Below, piece after piece: positions 18,132-27,606 of a stretch of DNA of 64,000 bases. Numbering within the stretch: position 1 is the stretch's first letter; each line of letters begins with the position of its first letter. The stretch covers positions 528,971-592,970 of the forward strand of contig NZ_JADGIK010000001.1 of the NCBI RefSeq assembly GCF_015234135.1, read 5' to 3'. The notes under the pieces were generated by a model. The model was not told where the DNA came from. It searched no databases and was given only the letters and a program-made list of their open reading frames with translations. Origin of the DNA: Faecalibacter rhinopitheci. Lineage in GTDB: Bacteria > Bacteroidota > Bacteroidia > Flavobacteriales > Weeksellaceae. Position numbers and translations under genes: made by a program.

Positions 18132-18728
18132 TTATAAAAGTCTTACGGCTTTTACAAATCTAGTTTTCCAATAATTTTCATCTAATGAAGAAATAATTAC
18201 ACCTTTTGAAGTAGAAGAATGTATAAATCGTATTTCTCCTGTATTTTCAATGTTTTCAATTATCCCAACATGTGAAATTGATGAACCTGAAGTATTAAAG
18301 AAAACTAAGTCTCCTTTTCTCACCTCAGATATTTTAATTTCTTGTCCATGTGTAGCTTGTTGAGAAGAATTACGAGGCAATTTTAACCCTAATTTATCAA
18401 AACTAACAAATACTAATCCTGAACAATCAAATCCTGATTCATTAATTCCTCCATATTTATAAGGAACACCAAGAAATGACTTTGCAGTTTTTAGCACAGA
18501 CGAAGCATCTTTAGATGAAAAAGATCCTTTGGATGACCGTAGAACTACGTTAGAATTTGAATTCGTATTTGTTTTATTATGACTTGTAGGCTTTCTATGT
18601 GTATTTACCTTAGAATAAGTATTGTGTGACTTTTTGTTATAAGAAGTAATTTTATTTGAAGAACCACATGAACTTATAAAACTAACTGTAAATAAAGCAA
18701 CAATATATATAATGTAATTTCCCTTCAT
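18132..18728 (-). CDS. NlpC/P60 cell-wall endopeptidase, lipoprotein
   Basis: 198 residues. The signal ends in a lipobox, SFISSC, so the mature protein is probably lipid-anchored. A Ser/Asn/Thr/His-rich linker (residues 25-75) leads to the NlpC/P60 domain: VPYKYGGINESGFDCSGLVF holds the catalytic Cys, SHVGIIEN the catalytic His and FIHSS the third polar position. Enzymes of this family cut D-Glu-diaminopimelate bonds in peptidoglycan peptides. It is 9 bases upstream of the BamA-like gene, so the two are likely cotranscribed. Confidence 0.92.
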   Translation of the reverse strand: MKGNYIIYIVALFTVSFISSCGSSNKITSYNKKSHNTYSKVNTHRKPTSHNKTNTNSNSNVVLRSSKGSFSSKDASSVLKTAKSFLGVPYKYGGINESGFDCSGLVFVSFDKLGLKLPRNSSQQATHGQEIKISEVRKGDLVFFNTSGSSISHVGIIENIENTGEIRFIHSSTSKGVIISSLDENYWKTRFVKAVRLL

Positions 18729-18783
18729 AATAAATCTATCAATTACTGTAAAATTAACATAAGTTAATCAAAGTTTTAAATTT

Positions 18784-19326
18784 CTATGCTTCTTTTTCTA
18801 AAACTTCTGCTAACAATTGACGAGCTCTTAATACGCGTACCTTTACATTAGGTAAACTTAGCGAAAGTTCGTAGGCAATTTCTTTATAGGTTTTATCTTC
18901 AAAAAATCTTAGCTCAATAATTCTTTTAAACTTAGCAGGTAAAAGATCAATAGCTTTCATCACCTTATCATTATCTTGTTGCAAAATCAGATAGTCTTCA
19001 GGAGATTTTTCACTATCATTTATCAACAAAAAATTTAATCCATCGTCTATGGATATATTCAATTTTTGAGATTTACGAATATGATCTAACATGGTATTAT
19101 GTGCAATAGAAATTACCCATGTTTTAAAATCAAAGTCTTCATTGTATAATTTAAGCTTTGAAAGAACTTTAGTGAAAGTTTCGATTGTAATATCTTCCGC
19201 CTCCTCCTCGTTTCTGATTTTAAAATTCACATAATTGTATACCTGCTGCCATAATAACTCAATCAGTAAATTCTGAGCATTACGTTTTCCTTTTTTTGCA
19301 TCTACAATTATCTCCTCTAAAGTCAT
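18784..19326 (-). CDS. RNA polymerase sigma factor, sigma-70 (ECF) family
   Basis: 180 residues. Region 2 runs from about residue 20: LWQQVYNYVNFKIRNEEEAEDITIETFTKVL followed by FKTWVISIAHNTMLDHIRK, the core-binding and -10 recognition helices. Region 4 is LPAKFKRIIELRFFEDKTYKEIAYELS followed by LPNVKVRVLRARQLL. The layout is a typical extracytoplasmic-function factor. No anti-sigma factor is adjacent; the downstream genes (55 bases away) are the NlpC/P60 lipoprotein and BamA-like protein, suggesting a cell-envelope unit. The tRNA-Gln cluster upstream ends in its own terminator. Confidence 0.93.
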   Translation of the reverse strand: MTLEEIIVDAKKGKRNAQNLLIELLWQQVYNYVNFKIRNEEEAEDITIETFTKVLSKLKLYNEDFDFKTWVISIAHNTMLDHIRKSQKLNISIDDGLNFLLINDSEKSPEDYLILQQDNDKVMKAIDLLPAKFKRIIELRFFEDKTYKEIAYELSLSLPNVKVRVLRARQLLAEVLEKEA

Positions 19327-19373
19327 AAATTACAACATGATATATTATTAAATCTAATGAAAAATATTGACAT

Positions 19374-19403
19374 AAAAAAAGTCTCAATAAAATATTGAGA
19401 CTT
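19374..19403 (-). terminator. Terminator of the tRNA-Gln cluster
   Basis: Minus strand: AAGTCTCAATA, short loop, TATTGAGACTT, then T7. It closes the transcript of the four tRNA genes before the sigma-factor gene. Confidence 0.88.
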
Positions 19404-19413
19404 ATAATTTTTG

Positions 19414-19484
19414 TAGACCCACAGGGATTCGAACCCCAACTAGCGGCACCAAAAACCGATGTGCTACCGTTACACCATGGGTCT
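19414..19484 (-). tRNA. tRNA-Gln (TTG), copy 4 of 4 in transcription order
   Basis: 71 nt. The acceptor arm AGACCCA pairs with TGGGTCT, the discriminator is A, and the T-loop is TTCGAAT. The anticodon loop TTTTGGT gives anticodon TTG (Gln). CCA is not encoded. Sequence is identical to the other three copies; only the spacers differ. Confidence 0.96.
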
Positions 19485-19522
19485 AACTAAAAAAAGATTT
19501 ATGAAAAATTAATAAAATTTTG

Positions 19523-19593
19523 TAGACCCACAGGGATTCGAACCCCAACTAGCGGCACCAAAAACCGATGTGCTACCGTTACACCATGGGTCT
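19523..19593 (-). tRNA. tRNA-Gln (TTG), copy 3 of 4
   Basis: Identical 71-nt copy with the same AGACCCA acceptor arm and TTG anticodon. It is separated by a 38-base AT-rich spacer from the next copy. Confidence 0.96.
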
Positions 19594-19631
19594 ATATAAT
19601 AATATTAATATTTCAACTGTTTAAAATTTTG

Positions 19632-19702
19632 TAGACCCACAGGGATTCGAACCCCAACTAGCGGCACCAAAAACCGATGTGCTACCGTTACACCATGGGT
19701 CT
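19632..19702 (-). tRNA. tRNA-Gln (TTG), copy 2 of 4
   Basis: Identical 71-nt copy. It has no promoter box of its own and is read from the cluster promoter. Confidence 0.96.
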
Positions 19703-19734
19703 ATTATATATTTTAAACTCGCAAAAAAAACTTG

Positions 19735-19805
19735 TAGACCCACAGGGATTCGAACCCCAACTAGCGGCACCAAAAACCGATGTGCTACCGTTACACCATG
19801 GGTCT
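19735..19805 (-). tRNA. tRNA-Gln (TTG), copy 1 of 4
   Basis: First copy in transcription order, 17 bases after the promoter box. Same sequence and anticodon as the others. Confidence 0.96.
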
Positions 19806-19822
19806 ATGTCTTAATTGCTGTG

Positions 19823-19853
19823 CAAATATAGAAAGGTTTTTTAATTCACCAAA
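19823..19853 (-). promoter_or_regulatory. Promoter of the tRNA-Gln cluster
   Basis: Minus strand: TTTG (19850-19853), 19 bases, then TATATTTG (19823-19830). This is a full match to the Bacteroidetes housekeeping promoter TTTG-N19-TAnnTTTG and is the best promoter in the window. Confidence 0.85.
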
Positions 19854-20170
19854 ACTAAATTTATAAGTTTTTAGCTAACTCAGACGTTTTGATAGATAAT
19901 CTACTGATAATGAATTTTAAAAAAATTAAAAAAAATTGATATTTTTTTTAAATGGAACATAATTATTATAATTAAAGTTCATTTTTTTTATAATCATGAT
20001 TATATTCAATCAAAAATTGCACGATTTTGAAAGATAAATAAAACGTGTTTAATTAAAAAAAACATTCAATTTATCGCTCAAACCCTGCTAAACATTAAAA
20101 ATTTTGCGAAATAATAGTTAGAATGTTTAGAGATATTGAAAAGAACTTTTTTACTTTTTTATGTATTAAT
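19854..20170. other. AT-rich intergenic stretch, no gene seen
   Basis: About 317 bases with long A and T runs between the tRNA promoter and the xpt terminator. No open frame, hairpin or repeat stands out. It may act as an upstream AT-rich element for the tRNA promoter. Confidence 0.5.
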
Positions 20171-20199
20171 AAAAAAAAGAGCCAATTTTTTGACTCTTT
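20171..20199 (-). terminator. Terminator after xpt
   Basis: Minus strand: AAGAGTCAA pairs with TTGGCTCTT (one G-U pair), followed by T8. Confidence 0.75.
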
Positions 20200-20212
20200 C
20201 CTATTTATTTTT

Positions 20213-20782
20213 CTAATCTACAAATTCGATAAGATCATCACCCAACCATTTTAATCGGACTAATGATTCTATTCTTATATTTTGATCTAACAAACGTTCT
20301 CTACCCTCTTGGAAAGATTTTTCGATAATGAAACCCATTCCTAATAAGTTTGCGCCCGATTGTTTTATTAAATCTTTTACACCTAAAGCTGCATTTCCAT
20401 TTGCTAAAAAATCATCTATGAAAATTACATTATCATTCTCATTTAGGAATTGGCTACTTACACAAACGTCATACGTTCTGTCTTTAGTATATGAATATAC
20501 TTGAGAGGCATAAAAATCTGCCATTGTTTTAGGCTTAGCCTTTTTTACGAAAACAACTGGTAAATTTAATTCTAATCCTACCATAATTGCAGGCGCAATA
20601 CCGCTTGCTTCTATTGTAATTATTTTATTAATATTTAAATCAGAAAATCGTTTTACAAATTCTGCTGCGATGGCTTTCATTAATACAGGATCCATTTGGT
20701 GGTTGATAAAACTATCCACCTTAAGAATTCCACCATCGAAACTTTTACCATCTTTAAGGATTCGATCTTTTAAAAGTTTCAT
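20213..20782 (-). CDS. xpt: Xanthine phosphoribosyltransferase
   Basis: 189 residues, standard for Xpt. It makes XMP from xanthine and PRPP in purine salvage. The start [20 protein letters not shown] and [11 protein letters not shown] are typical; the PRPP-binding loop is [16 protein letters not shown] (about residues 123-138). [12 protein letters not shown] and [12 protein letters not shown] are the other family blocks. It lies downstream of guaA on the same strand but behind the guaA terminator. The element shared with purD and purH sits 8 bases before the ATG. Confidence 0.96.
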   Translation of the reverse strand: MKLLKDRILKDGKSFDGGILKVDSFINHQMDPVLMKAIAAEFVKRFSDLNINKIITIEASGIAPAIMVGLELNLPVVFVKKAKPKTMADFYASQVYSYTKDRTYDVCVSSQFLNENDNVIFIDDFLANGNAALGVKDLIKQSGANLLGMGFIIEKSFQEGRERLLDQNIRIESLVRLKWLGDDLIEFVD

Positions 20783-20790
20783 TTATTATT

Positions 20791-20807
20791 TAGTTTTTAA
20801 AGTTTAC
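20791..20807 (-). promoter_or_regulatory. Shared purine-gene leader motif, xpt copy
   Basis: Sense strand GTAAACTTTAAAAACTA, 8 bases before the xpt ATG. Eighteen bases of it, extended by AA, recur before purH, and a form shorter by two bases before purD. It may be an operator or a leader element. Confidence 0.5.
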
Positions 20808-20811
20808 AATG

Positions 20812-20837
20812 AAAAAAGTCAGCACGAATGCTGACTT
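20812..20837 (-). terminator. Terminator after guaA
   Basis: AAGTCAGCA and its perfect 9-bp complement around a 4-base loop, with T6 on the minus strand. Confidence 0.88.
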
Positions 20838-20853
20838 AGTTATATATCTATAT

Positions 20854-22386
20854 TTATTCCCACTCAATAGTTGCTGGTGGTTTAGAACTTATATCGTATG
20901 CTACACGGTTAATTCCTCTTACCTCATTAATAATTCTGTTAGAAACTAATCCTAAAAATTCATAAGGAAGTTTAGACCATGTTGCTGTCATAAAATCTAT
21001 CGTATTTGCAGAACGAACAACAGCTGTATATTCATATGTACGCTCATCTCCCATAACACCAACAGATTTTACAGGCAATAATACTACAAAAGCTTGCGAA
21101 ACTTCATCATATAAGTTATGAGCATATAATTCGTCAATAAAAATTTGATCAGCCTCTTGTAGAATTCTTACTTTCTCTTCGTCAACTTCACCTAGAATAC
21201 GAATTCCTAACCCTGGACCTGGAAAAGGATGACGGTAAACTAATTCTCTTGGAATACCTAATTCTACACCCACTTTACGCACCTCATCTTTAAATAATTC
21301 GCGTAACGGTTCTAACAATTGAAGTTTCATGTGTTCAGGTAAACCACCTACATTGTGATGCGATTTAATTGTTGCTGAAGGTCCTTTTACTGATTGAGAT
21401 TCGATAACATCAGGATAAATTGTTCCTTGAGCTAAGAATGCTGCGTCATCAAATTTCTTCGATTCTTCATCAAATACAGCAACGAAATCTTTTCCTATAG
21501 ATTTACGTTTAGCTTCTGGTTCATCGATACCTTTTAAGTTTGTTAAGAAACGTTCTGATGCATCTACCATTTTGATATTCATCTTGAAGTGTTTTCCGTA
21601 ATTTTCCATTACTTTTTTCCCTTCATCTTTTCTTAATAAACCAGTATCAACAAAAATACAAGTTAATTGATCTCCAATTGCACGATGAATTAAAACTGCA
21701 GCTACTGATGAATCTACCCCTCCAGAAAGACCCAAAATAACTTTCTTGTCCCCTACTACTCTTTTAATACGAGCTATCTCAGTTTCAATAAAATCAGTTA
21801 AAACCCAATTCTTTTCTGCTTCACAAATGTTAAATACAAAATTTTCTAACATTTTAGAACCAAACTCTGTATGTGTAACTTCTGGATGAAATTGAACAGC
21901 AAATATTTTTTGCTCTTCGTTTGCTAATGCAGCAATATCAATAGTTGATTTTCCTGTTACTACAAAACCTTCTGGTGCTTTTACAACTTCGTCAAAGTGA
22001 CTCATCCAAACTGTAGATAAATCTGGAACTTCGTTAAATAAAGAGTTCGGTGATAATACAGTTAATTCTGATTTACCATATTCTCCTTTTTCCCCTTTTT
22101 TAACCTCTCCACCTAACATATGAGAGATAAGTTGCATACCGTAACAAATTCCTAAAACAGGAATTCCTAACTCAAACAATTCCTTTTCTACCAAAGCAGC
22201 CTCGTCTCCAAATACTGAAGAAGGTCCACCTGATAAAATAATTCCTTTTGGATTGTGTTTTTTAATTTCTTCTACCGAAGTGTGGTAAGGGATGATTTCC
22301 GTATAAACTCCAAATTCTCGAATTCGACGAGCAATTAATTGATTATACTGCGAGCCAAAATCTAAAATGATAATTCCTTGCGTCAT
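20854..22386 (-). CDS. guaA: GMP synthase (glutamine-hydrolysing)
   Basis: 510 residues with both domains. The class I glutaminase part (1-190) has GICYGMQL with the catalytic Cys and [11 protein letters not shown] with His and Glu. The ATP-pyrophosphatase part has the P-loop [13 protein letters not shown] (about residue 220). The dimerisation domain contains [17 protein letters not shown] and ends [18 protein letters not shown]. It converts XMP to GMP. A TAnnTTTG box lies 16 bases upstream of the ATG. Confidence 0.98.
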   Translation of the reverse strand: MTQGIIILDFGSQYNQLIARRIREFGVYTEIIPYHTSVEEIKKHNPKGIILSGGPSSVFGDEAALVEKELFELGIPVLGICYGMQLISHMLGGEVKKGEKGEYGKSELTVLSPNSLFNEVPDLSTVWMSHFDEVVKAPEGFVVTGKSTIDIAALANEEQKIFAVQFHPEVTHTEFGSKMLENFVFNICEAEKNWVLTDFIETEIARIKRVVGDKKVILGLSGGVDSSVAAVLIHRAIGDQLTCIFVDTGLLRKDEGKKVMENYGKHFKMNIKMVDASERFLTNLKGIDEPEAKRKSIGKDFVAVFDEESKKFDDAAFLAQGTIYPDVIESQSVKGPSATIKSHHNVGGLPEHMKLQLLEPLRELFKDEVRKVGVELGIPRELVYRHPFPGPGLGIRILGEVDEEKVRILQEADQIFIDELYAHNLYDEVSQAFVVLLPVKSVGVMGDERTYEYTAVVRSANTIDFMTATWSKLPYEFLGLVSNRIINEVRGINRVAYDISSKPPATIEWE

Positions 22387-22402
22387 TGTGTTTGTCTTTG
22401 CG

Positions 22403-22410
22403 CAAAATTA
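22403..22410 (-). promoter_or_regulatory. -7 promoter box of guaA (TAATTTTG)
   Basis: Exact TAnnTTTG on the minus strand, 16 bases before the guaA ATG. The short leader contains AGACAAACACA, also seen before purL. Confidence 0.55.
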
Positions 22411-22496
22411 AGACTTTTACTGCTCTTAATAAAATCAAATTGTAATTAAAAATTTATTGAAATTAAAAAAGCTTAAAAATGAAATGAATAAATAAG

Positions 22497-22526
22497 AATA
22501 GAGTCTACAAAATTGCAGACTCTATT
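22497..22526 (-). terminator. Probable terminator after mtgA
   Basis: AATAGAGTCT pairs with AGACTCTATT across a 10-base loop. The T-run after it is weak, so efficiency is uncertain. Confidence 0.6.
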
Positions 22527-22533
22527 CAATATA

Positions 22534-23208
22534 TTATTTTTCTCCTATTGCCTCAGCTAAACCTGTAGAACCTTGGATATTTCTCATCTGACGCTCAATA
22601 TGTCTAGCTCTAGAACTTATATAAGACGACGGAGGATTTACATTATATTTTCTTGGGTTTGGTAATGCCGCTGCAATACGAGCTGCTTCATTTTTTGTTA
22701 AATCTTTTGCTGGTTTATTAAAATAATATTGTGACGCAGCTTCTATTCCAAATACACCTATTCCCATTTCAGAAACGTTAAGATACATTTCTAAAATTCT
22801 TTTTTTACCCCAAATTTTTTCAATCATAAAAGTATAATATGCTTCAAAACCTTTTCTTACCCAAGATCTACCTTGCCATAAAAATACATTTTTTGCTACT
22901 TGTTGGGAAATTGTAGAACCACCACGTAGTTTATTTCCTTGTTGATTACTTTCAAATGCTTTTTGAATTCCATCTATATCAAAGCCATTATGTGTTGGAA
23001 ATTTCTGATCTTCAGATCCTATAACTGCTAATTTTATATTTCTGCCCATTTCATCTCCTGAAATGTAATCTCTTTTGAATTTTTTCTGAGTAATCATTTC
23101 ATTAACTTGGGTAATCGTAACGATGGGATCAATCCACTTTAAAGCAACTATATACAATAAATGTCCTACAAAAAAGATTATAAAAATCTTACGGATAAAT
23201 TTAAACAT
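22534..23208 (-). CDS. mtgA: Monofunctional peptidoglycan glycosyltransferase
   Basis: 224 residues. One N-terminal membrane anchor (IRKIFIIFFVGHLLYIVALKW) is followed by a GT51 domain with all main motifs: SEDQKFPTHNGFD (catalytic Glu), GGSTISQQVAKNVFLW, RKGFEAYYTFMIEKIWGKKRILEMYLN and AARIAAALPNPRKYN. There is no transpeptidase domain, so it is MtgA and not a class A penicillin-binding protein. It polymerises lipid II in the periplasm. A TAnnTTTG box lies 21 bases before the ATG. Confidence 0.96.
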   Translation of the reverse strand: MFKFIRKIFIIFFVGHLLYIVALKWIDPIVTITQVNEMITQKKFKRDYISGDEMGRNIKLAVIGSEDQKFPTHNGFDIDGIQKAFESNQQGNKLRGGSTISQQVAKNVFLWQGRSWVRKGFEAYYTFMIEKIWGKKRILEMYLNVSEMGIGVFGIEAASQYYFNKPAKDLTKNEAARIAAALPNPRKYNVNPPSSYISSRARHIERQMRNIQGSTGLAEAIGEK

Positions 23209-23229
23209 TTGTAATTTCTAATTTGAAAT

Positions 23230-23237
23230 CAAATTTA
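23230..23237 (-). promoter_or_regulatory. -7 promoter box of mtgA (TAAATTTG)
   Basis: Exact TAnnTTTG on the minus strand, 21 bases before the mtgA ATG. Confidence 0.5.
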
Positions 23238-23418
23238 TATTAAAAACTCAATAAATGAAATATTGAACTTAAATAATTAGATTTCTAATCAACTTTGGAC
23301 TTCTAAAGAGCTTATTTTTGATTGAGGAGGTTTAACATAAGAAAAAAATTAAAAAATAACAAGTTTATTATCAAGAATTTACACACTAAATTTAATCAAC
23401 CAACCAAAACCTATTTTC

Positions 23419-24054
23419 TTGAGAACATTTTTACAATATTTTATTCGAGTTATTGTCGATTTTATTATTGCAAAAATTAGATTTAGTAACTTTATTATAC
23501 TATTTCTTCTCCAAATTTGTTATGCTCAAAATTCTCAAGTAGATTCTTTAGAAACTAATTTTGATACTATTAATATTAATCTAGTTGTTGTAAGTTTTTC
23601 AGATAGCACAAAGATTTTTATTGTAAAAGGAACTGTAACTAAAAATCTGATTAATGAAAAAGCTTTGGAAAATAATATTGTTTTTGTAGAACCAAAATCA
23701 ATAATTCATGAATCGAAAGAAATTCCTAAGGCTAATAAAATACATCTCGTTAGCCATAAAGAAAAGGTAGAGAAACGTATTATAATAATAAATAAAAAAG
23801 ACTCTACTGAAGTTAAAAAATTCAGTTCATTACCTTATCATAATAAATCAATATACACTTCTTTTCAGAAGAATATAGTTACTTCTAATAACACTAATTA
23901 TCATTATAAGTTATCTATACTAAAATCTAATGAGATAGATGATAAAGTATTAACTAATCTTATTTATAAAAAATCTTATTATTCCTATATATGGAATAGT
24001 TATTCTATTTGCATCTCAACTTTAGAAATTCGTTCGCCCTCATTTAGTATTTAA
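23419..24054 (+). CDS. Hypothetical protein with N-terminal hydrophobic segment
   Basis: 211 residues from a TTG start; no ATG is available in this frame, so the start is uncertain. A hydrophobic stretch at residues 24-36 (SNFIILFLLQICYAQ) resembles a signal peptide ending in a typical Bacteroidetes AQ site. The rest is Lys- and Ser-rich with beta-like stretches, such as SFSDSTKIFIVKGTVT, and has no recognised domain. It precedes the large secreted repeat protein by 49 bases on the same strand, and CTACCAACCAAAG-like sequence occurs before both genes. It may be a regulator or accessory of that protein, or a decayed gene. Confidence 0.5.
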   Translation: MRTFLQYFIRVIVDFIIAKIRFSNFIILFLLQICYAQNSQVDSLETNFDTININLVVVSFSDSTKIFIVKGTVTKNLINEKALENNIVFVEPKSIIHESKEIPKANKIHLVSHKEKVEKRIIIINKKDSTEVKKFSSLPYHNKSIYTSFQKNIVTSNNTNYHYKLSILKSNEIDDKVLTNLIYKKSYYSYIWNSYSICISTLEIRSPSFSI

Positions 24055-24103
24055 TTAATGTTTCTACTACCAACCAAAGAATTATTAATTAAATAAAAAA
24101 CTT

Positions 24104-27100
24104 ATGAAAAATATTTTACAAAAAATGTTTCTCTTTTTAACTGTATTCCTATTTAGTTGGGGATATGGGCAGATATGTATACAAGAAAATATAGAACGTA
24201 TAGTACATCAAGGAACATATCCTGGAGTTAGTACTACATTAAACTCATTAACTCCCACTGGAACTGGAAATAGTGCGGCTACTTCAGGTACAATTAGTAA
24301 TTTAATTGACAATAATTTAAATACTTATTATTCTTTACAAAGTAGTCTACCATACTCGGTAACAACACCTGGATTTCCTTTACCTTCAACAGATTATTTT
24401 TCTGGTGAATTAAATGCTAGTTTTACAATCTCTAATTTAGATATTAAAAATGGAGAAAAAGTACATTTAAATGTTGGTGAATTTAATCGTTTTGGTGGAA
24501 CAACTGGAACCTCTCCTACTAATATATCATACACAATTAAGGCTTTTAAAAATGATACACCTTTTTCTATTTCATTCACAAATACTATAACTAGTTTATT
24601 AGATAATAGAAATGGAAGTTTATCTTTTACAGCACCAAATGATATTGATAAAATAGAAATTCAAGTTATTGCATCCAAGCCTTATAATTCTGTCGCTATA
24701 ACCGGACAGACAAGACTAGATATAAGATTTTACGGTTTATATGTAAATCCTTTATGCGAACAACAAGTAATAACAACATGTAACCAAGAAGTTAATTTAA
24801 TCAATAGTAATTTTAATAATCAACTTACAACATCTGGAACTATTTCAGGTGCTAATAATGTATTAAATGATAATTTAAATGATGCAGCTACATTTTTAAT
24901 AAGTGGAAACTTAACAATCAGTAATTCCAAAGTTTTTAGTGGAGGTCAATATGTTGCGTTTGAATTACAAGAATCTAGTTTATTAGATCTTGGTTATACT
25001 TACACCATTGAAACACTAATAAATGGACAAACCATTGAATCTAAATCGTTTTCAAATTTAGGTATTACTTTAGCTGCAACAGGAAAACGATCACTAGGAT
25101 TTTCAACTACATTACCCTTTAATCAAGTCAGAATAAGTGGAACAGTTGTTGGGACAGCTACTGTGTCTATTTATAGGGCTTTTATTATAGAAAATTGTGC
25201 CGATGATTATGAATTAATTTGTAATACAAACACTCCTGTTATTCAAAATAATTTTGCGGCAATAATTAATGCTGAAAGATCTGGAAATTCAGCAATATTA
25301 ACAGCTGGTAATATTTATGAAAACCCTAATAATGTTGTAGATAATAATCCTGATAATTATGCAACCATTTTTGCTGCTGCCGGAGCTGCTGCTACAAGTA
25401 GTATTGCTGTTAAATCTTTAGGACAAACTTTCCCTGGTGGATATTTTGCAGGGTTTTTAATCGAAAATTCGAGCTTGGTTAATCTAGATTTATTAAGTAA
25501 TATCCGAATAAAAACGTATCGTAATGGAACTTTAGCAGAAACAGCAGAAGGTAATGCTTTAGGGTTGAACCTACAACTTTTCCCTGGAACGAATAAACGT
25601 GTTATTGGATTCAATACTACTCTAGATTTTGATGAAGTAGTTTTTGAAACATTTTCTACAGCAGCTTTATCTCTTGGAGTAACCAATATATATCATGCAA
25701 TCGTACGCAAAAATTGTGATGGACCTGAACTAGAGTGTAATGTTGATACAAGAGTCTCTTCTCCAGCATATCCAGTTTCAATTTCACCACGTACTGGAAT
25801 TAGGGGAGCTGGAGTTGTAGGTCAAATTAATAATGCGGATAATGCATTAAATGATAATCCAAATTCTTATGCTGGAATCAATATAACTGTTGGTGCACTT
25901 GGAACTGCAAATTTTGCAATACAAACTGGAAATCAAGAATTTGACGCAGGAACATTTGCTGGATTCGAAGTTCAATCAACTAGTTTATTAGATATTGGTT
26001 TGTTAAATAGTATTACAATCAAAACTTATCTAAACGGTGTGTTACAAGAAACTTCTAATTCTGGTAACTTATTATTAGATGTTGGAGCTATTGGCTCAAC
26101 ACCTAAAGCTATTATTGGATTTGAAACTACTTTACCATTCAACGAAGTTGAGTATAGCATGGCAATTACTGCTAGTCTAGATTTATTTGGTGAGACACGT
26201 ATTTATAATCTTATCCTTAAAAAATTCTGTGAACCTACCGTTCCCTTAGTTTGTAATGAACTTAGAACTTTAAAAGAGCAAGAATTCCCAGTTACAGCTT
26301 ATACAAAAGTTAGCTCAGTAGCTAATGCAAGTTTAATCGGTGATATAATTCAAAATATTGGAAATCTATTAGATAATGATACTAATAACTATGTTACTTT
26401 AAACCCAACAGTTTCAGCATTAACAGAGCTTACTATTGGAGTAAACAAAGCAGGAGTACCTTTTAAATCTGGTACATATGCAGAATTTGAAGTGCAATCT
26501 GCCAACCTAATAGATGCCTCATTATTAAATAATTTCTCCGTAAGATTAATCAACAAAGAAGGGGTAGTGGTCGAAACAATAAGTAGTAGTTCTTTGTTAT
26601 TAGGAGTAGGATTATTTCAATTTGGAAACGAAGAGACACAAAAAATAGGTTTTAAATCTACAGCTGAATTCAATAAAGCTGAATTAGTTTATAATATTCC
26701 TTTAAGTGCTACTCTAGGTACTACAAGAATTTACAGATTTAATGTAATGGAAACTTGTCCTGTCGAATTAGTTTGTAATGATTCTGATCCTATTACAACT
26801 GTAGATCGCCCAGTTATTATTAATGCAATTAATACCGGTACAGCCGGATTAACGTGCGTGGGATGTAGTATAAATAATCCTGAAAATCTAATTGATGGTG
26901 ATTTAACAAACTCTACACGATTAACTGTTCCTCTTGGTGTTGGTGTAAGAAATGCAGTAAGTGTGAAAGATTTAGCAAACATATATCCAGCGGGATCATC
27001 TGTTGGTTTTGCTACATCAGAAGCAAATCCAATTTTAAATGCTGATTTATTAAACACAATTAGAGTGACGACTTATTTAAATGGTGTAGAAGTTGAATCT

Positions 27101-27595
27101 GCAACAGGTTTAAGCTTAATTAATATTAACGCTTTGTTTATCCAAATTTTCCCTCAAAATCAAGTTTATGGATTTAGAACCACTTCCAAATTTGATGAGG
27201 TACAAATTTCTGTAGGATCTTTAGCTAGTGCAATTAATATAATAGATCTAAGTTCATTGGTGATTAGTACACAAGGTGCAAATGATCCAACTTTAGATTT
27301 TGAATGTCCCCTAGATATCTGTGTAAAACCAGGTAATACACAAGGAATTGGATTACCAACACAAACAGGTATTTCTACACTTCAAAATCCTCGTACAACT
27401 TGGCCTAAAGATATTCCGAATGGATTTATAGCATTGGATTCTAAAAACAAAGGAATGGTAATTTCTAGAGTGGAGAATACAACAGGGATTTTACAACCTG
27501 TAGAAGGGATGCTTGTATATGATACATCCGCAAATTGTGTGAAAATGTATAATGGTAATGCATGGAATTGTATTAATCAATCTTGTAATGATTAA
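24104..27595 (+). CDS. Large secreted repeat protein, adhesin-like
   Basis: 1163 residues with a signal peptide (ending SWGYGQ). Six units of about 150-175 residues follow; units 2-6 start near residues 217, 369, 542, 714 and 887, most with a Leu-x-Cys-Asn pattern. Each holds a core such as NALNDNPNSYAGI or GNLLDNDTNNYVTL (Asn-x-Leu-x-Asp-Asn...Asn-x-Tyr), then a strand-rich part with FEVQS or similar and a late GFETTLPFNEV block. After residue 1069 comes a different tail, GISTLQNPRTTWPKDIPNGFIA..., of a kind common at the ends of flavobacterial surface proteins. No type IX sorting domain is recognised. Function is probably adhesion or surface layer; inferred only. Confidence 0.8.
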   Translation: MKNILQKMFLFLTVFLFSWGYGQICIQENIERIVHQGTYPGVSTTLNSLTPTGTGNSAATSGTISNLIDNNLNTYYSLQSSLPYSVTTPGFPLPSTDYFSGELNASFTISNLDIKNGEKVHLNVGEFNRFGGTTGTSPTNISYTIKAFKNDTPFSISFTNTITSLLDNRNGSLSFTAPNDIDKIEIQVIASKPYNSVAITGQTRLDIRFYGLYVNPLCEQQVITTCNQEVNLINSNFNNQLTTSGTISGANNVLNDNLNDAATFLISGNLTISNSKVFSGGQYVAFELQESSLLDLGYTYTIETLINGQTIESKSFSNLGITLAATGKRSLGFSTTLPFNQVRISGTVVGTATVSIYRAFIIENCADDYELICNTNTPVIQNNFAAIINAERSGNSAILTAGNIYENPNNVVDNNPDNYATIFAAAGAAATSSIAVKSLGQTFPGGYFAGFLIENSSLVNLDLLSNIRIKTYRNGTLAETAEGNALGLNLQLFPGTNKRVIGFNTTLDFDEVVFETFSTAALSLGVTNIYHAIVRKNCDGPELECNVDTRVSSPAYPVSISPRTGIRGAGVVGQINNADNALNDNPNSYAGINITVGALGTANFAIQTGNQEFDAGTFAGFEVQSTSLLDIGLLNSITIKTYLNGVLQETSNSGNLLLDVGAIGSTPKAIIGFETTLPFNEVEYSMAITASLDLFGETRIYNLILKKFCEPTVPLVCNELRTLKEQEFPVTAYTKVSSVANASLIGDIIQNIGNLLDNDTNNYVTLNPTVSALTELTIGVNKAGVPFKSGTYAEFEVQSANLIDASLLNNFSVRLINKEGVVVETISSSSLLLGVGLFQFGNEETQKIGFKSTAEFNKAELVYNIPLSATLGTTRIYRFNVMETCPVELVCNDSDPITTVDRPVIINAINTGTAGLTCVGCSINNPENLIDGDLTNSTRLTVPLGVGVRNAVSVKDLANIYPAGSSVGFATSEANPILNADLLNTIRVTTYLNGVEVESATGLSLININALFIQIFPQNQVYGFRTTSKFDEVQISVGSLASAINIIDLSSLVISTQGANDPTLDFECPLDICVKPGNTQGIGLPTQTGISTLQNPRTTWPKDIPNGFIALDSKNKGMVISRVENTTGILQPVEGMLVYDTSANCVKMYNGNAWNCINQSCND

Positions 27596-27606
27596 AAAAT
27601 AAAATT

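Noticed and set aside
20783..20853. Guanine riboswitch before xpt
   Set aside because: Only about 70 bases are present, filled by the guaA terminator and the shared motif; no riboswitch core pairs are seen.
25357..25686. Minus-strand frame inside the large secreted protein
   Set aside because: Low-complexity mirror of a repeat unit; similar frames arise at other units.
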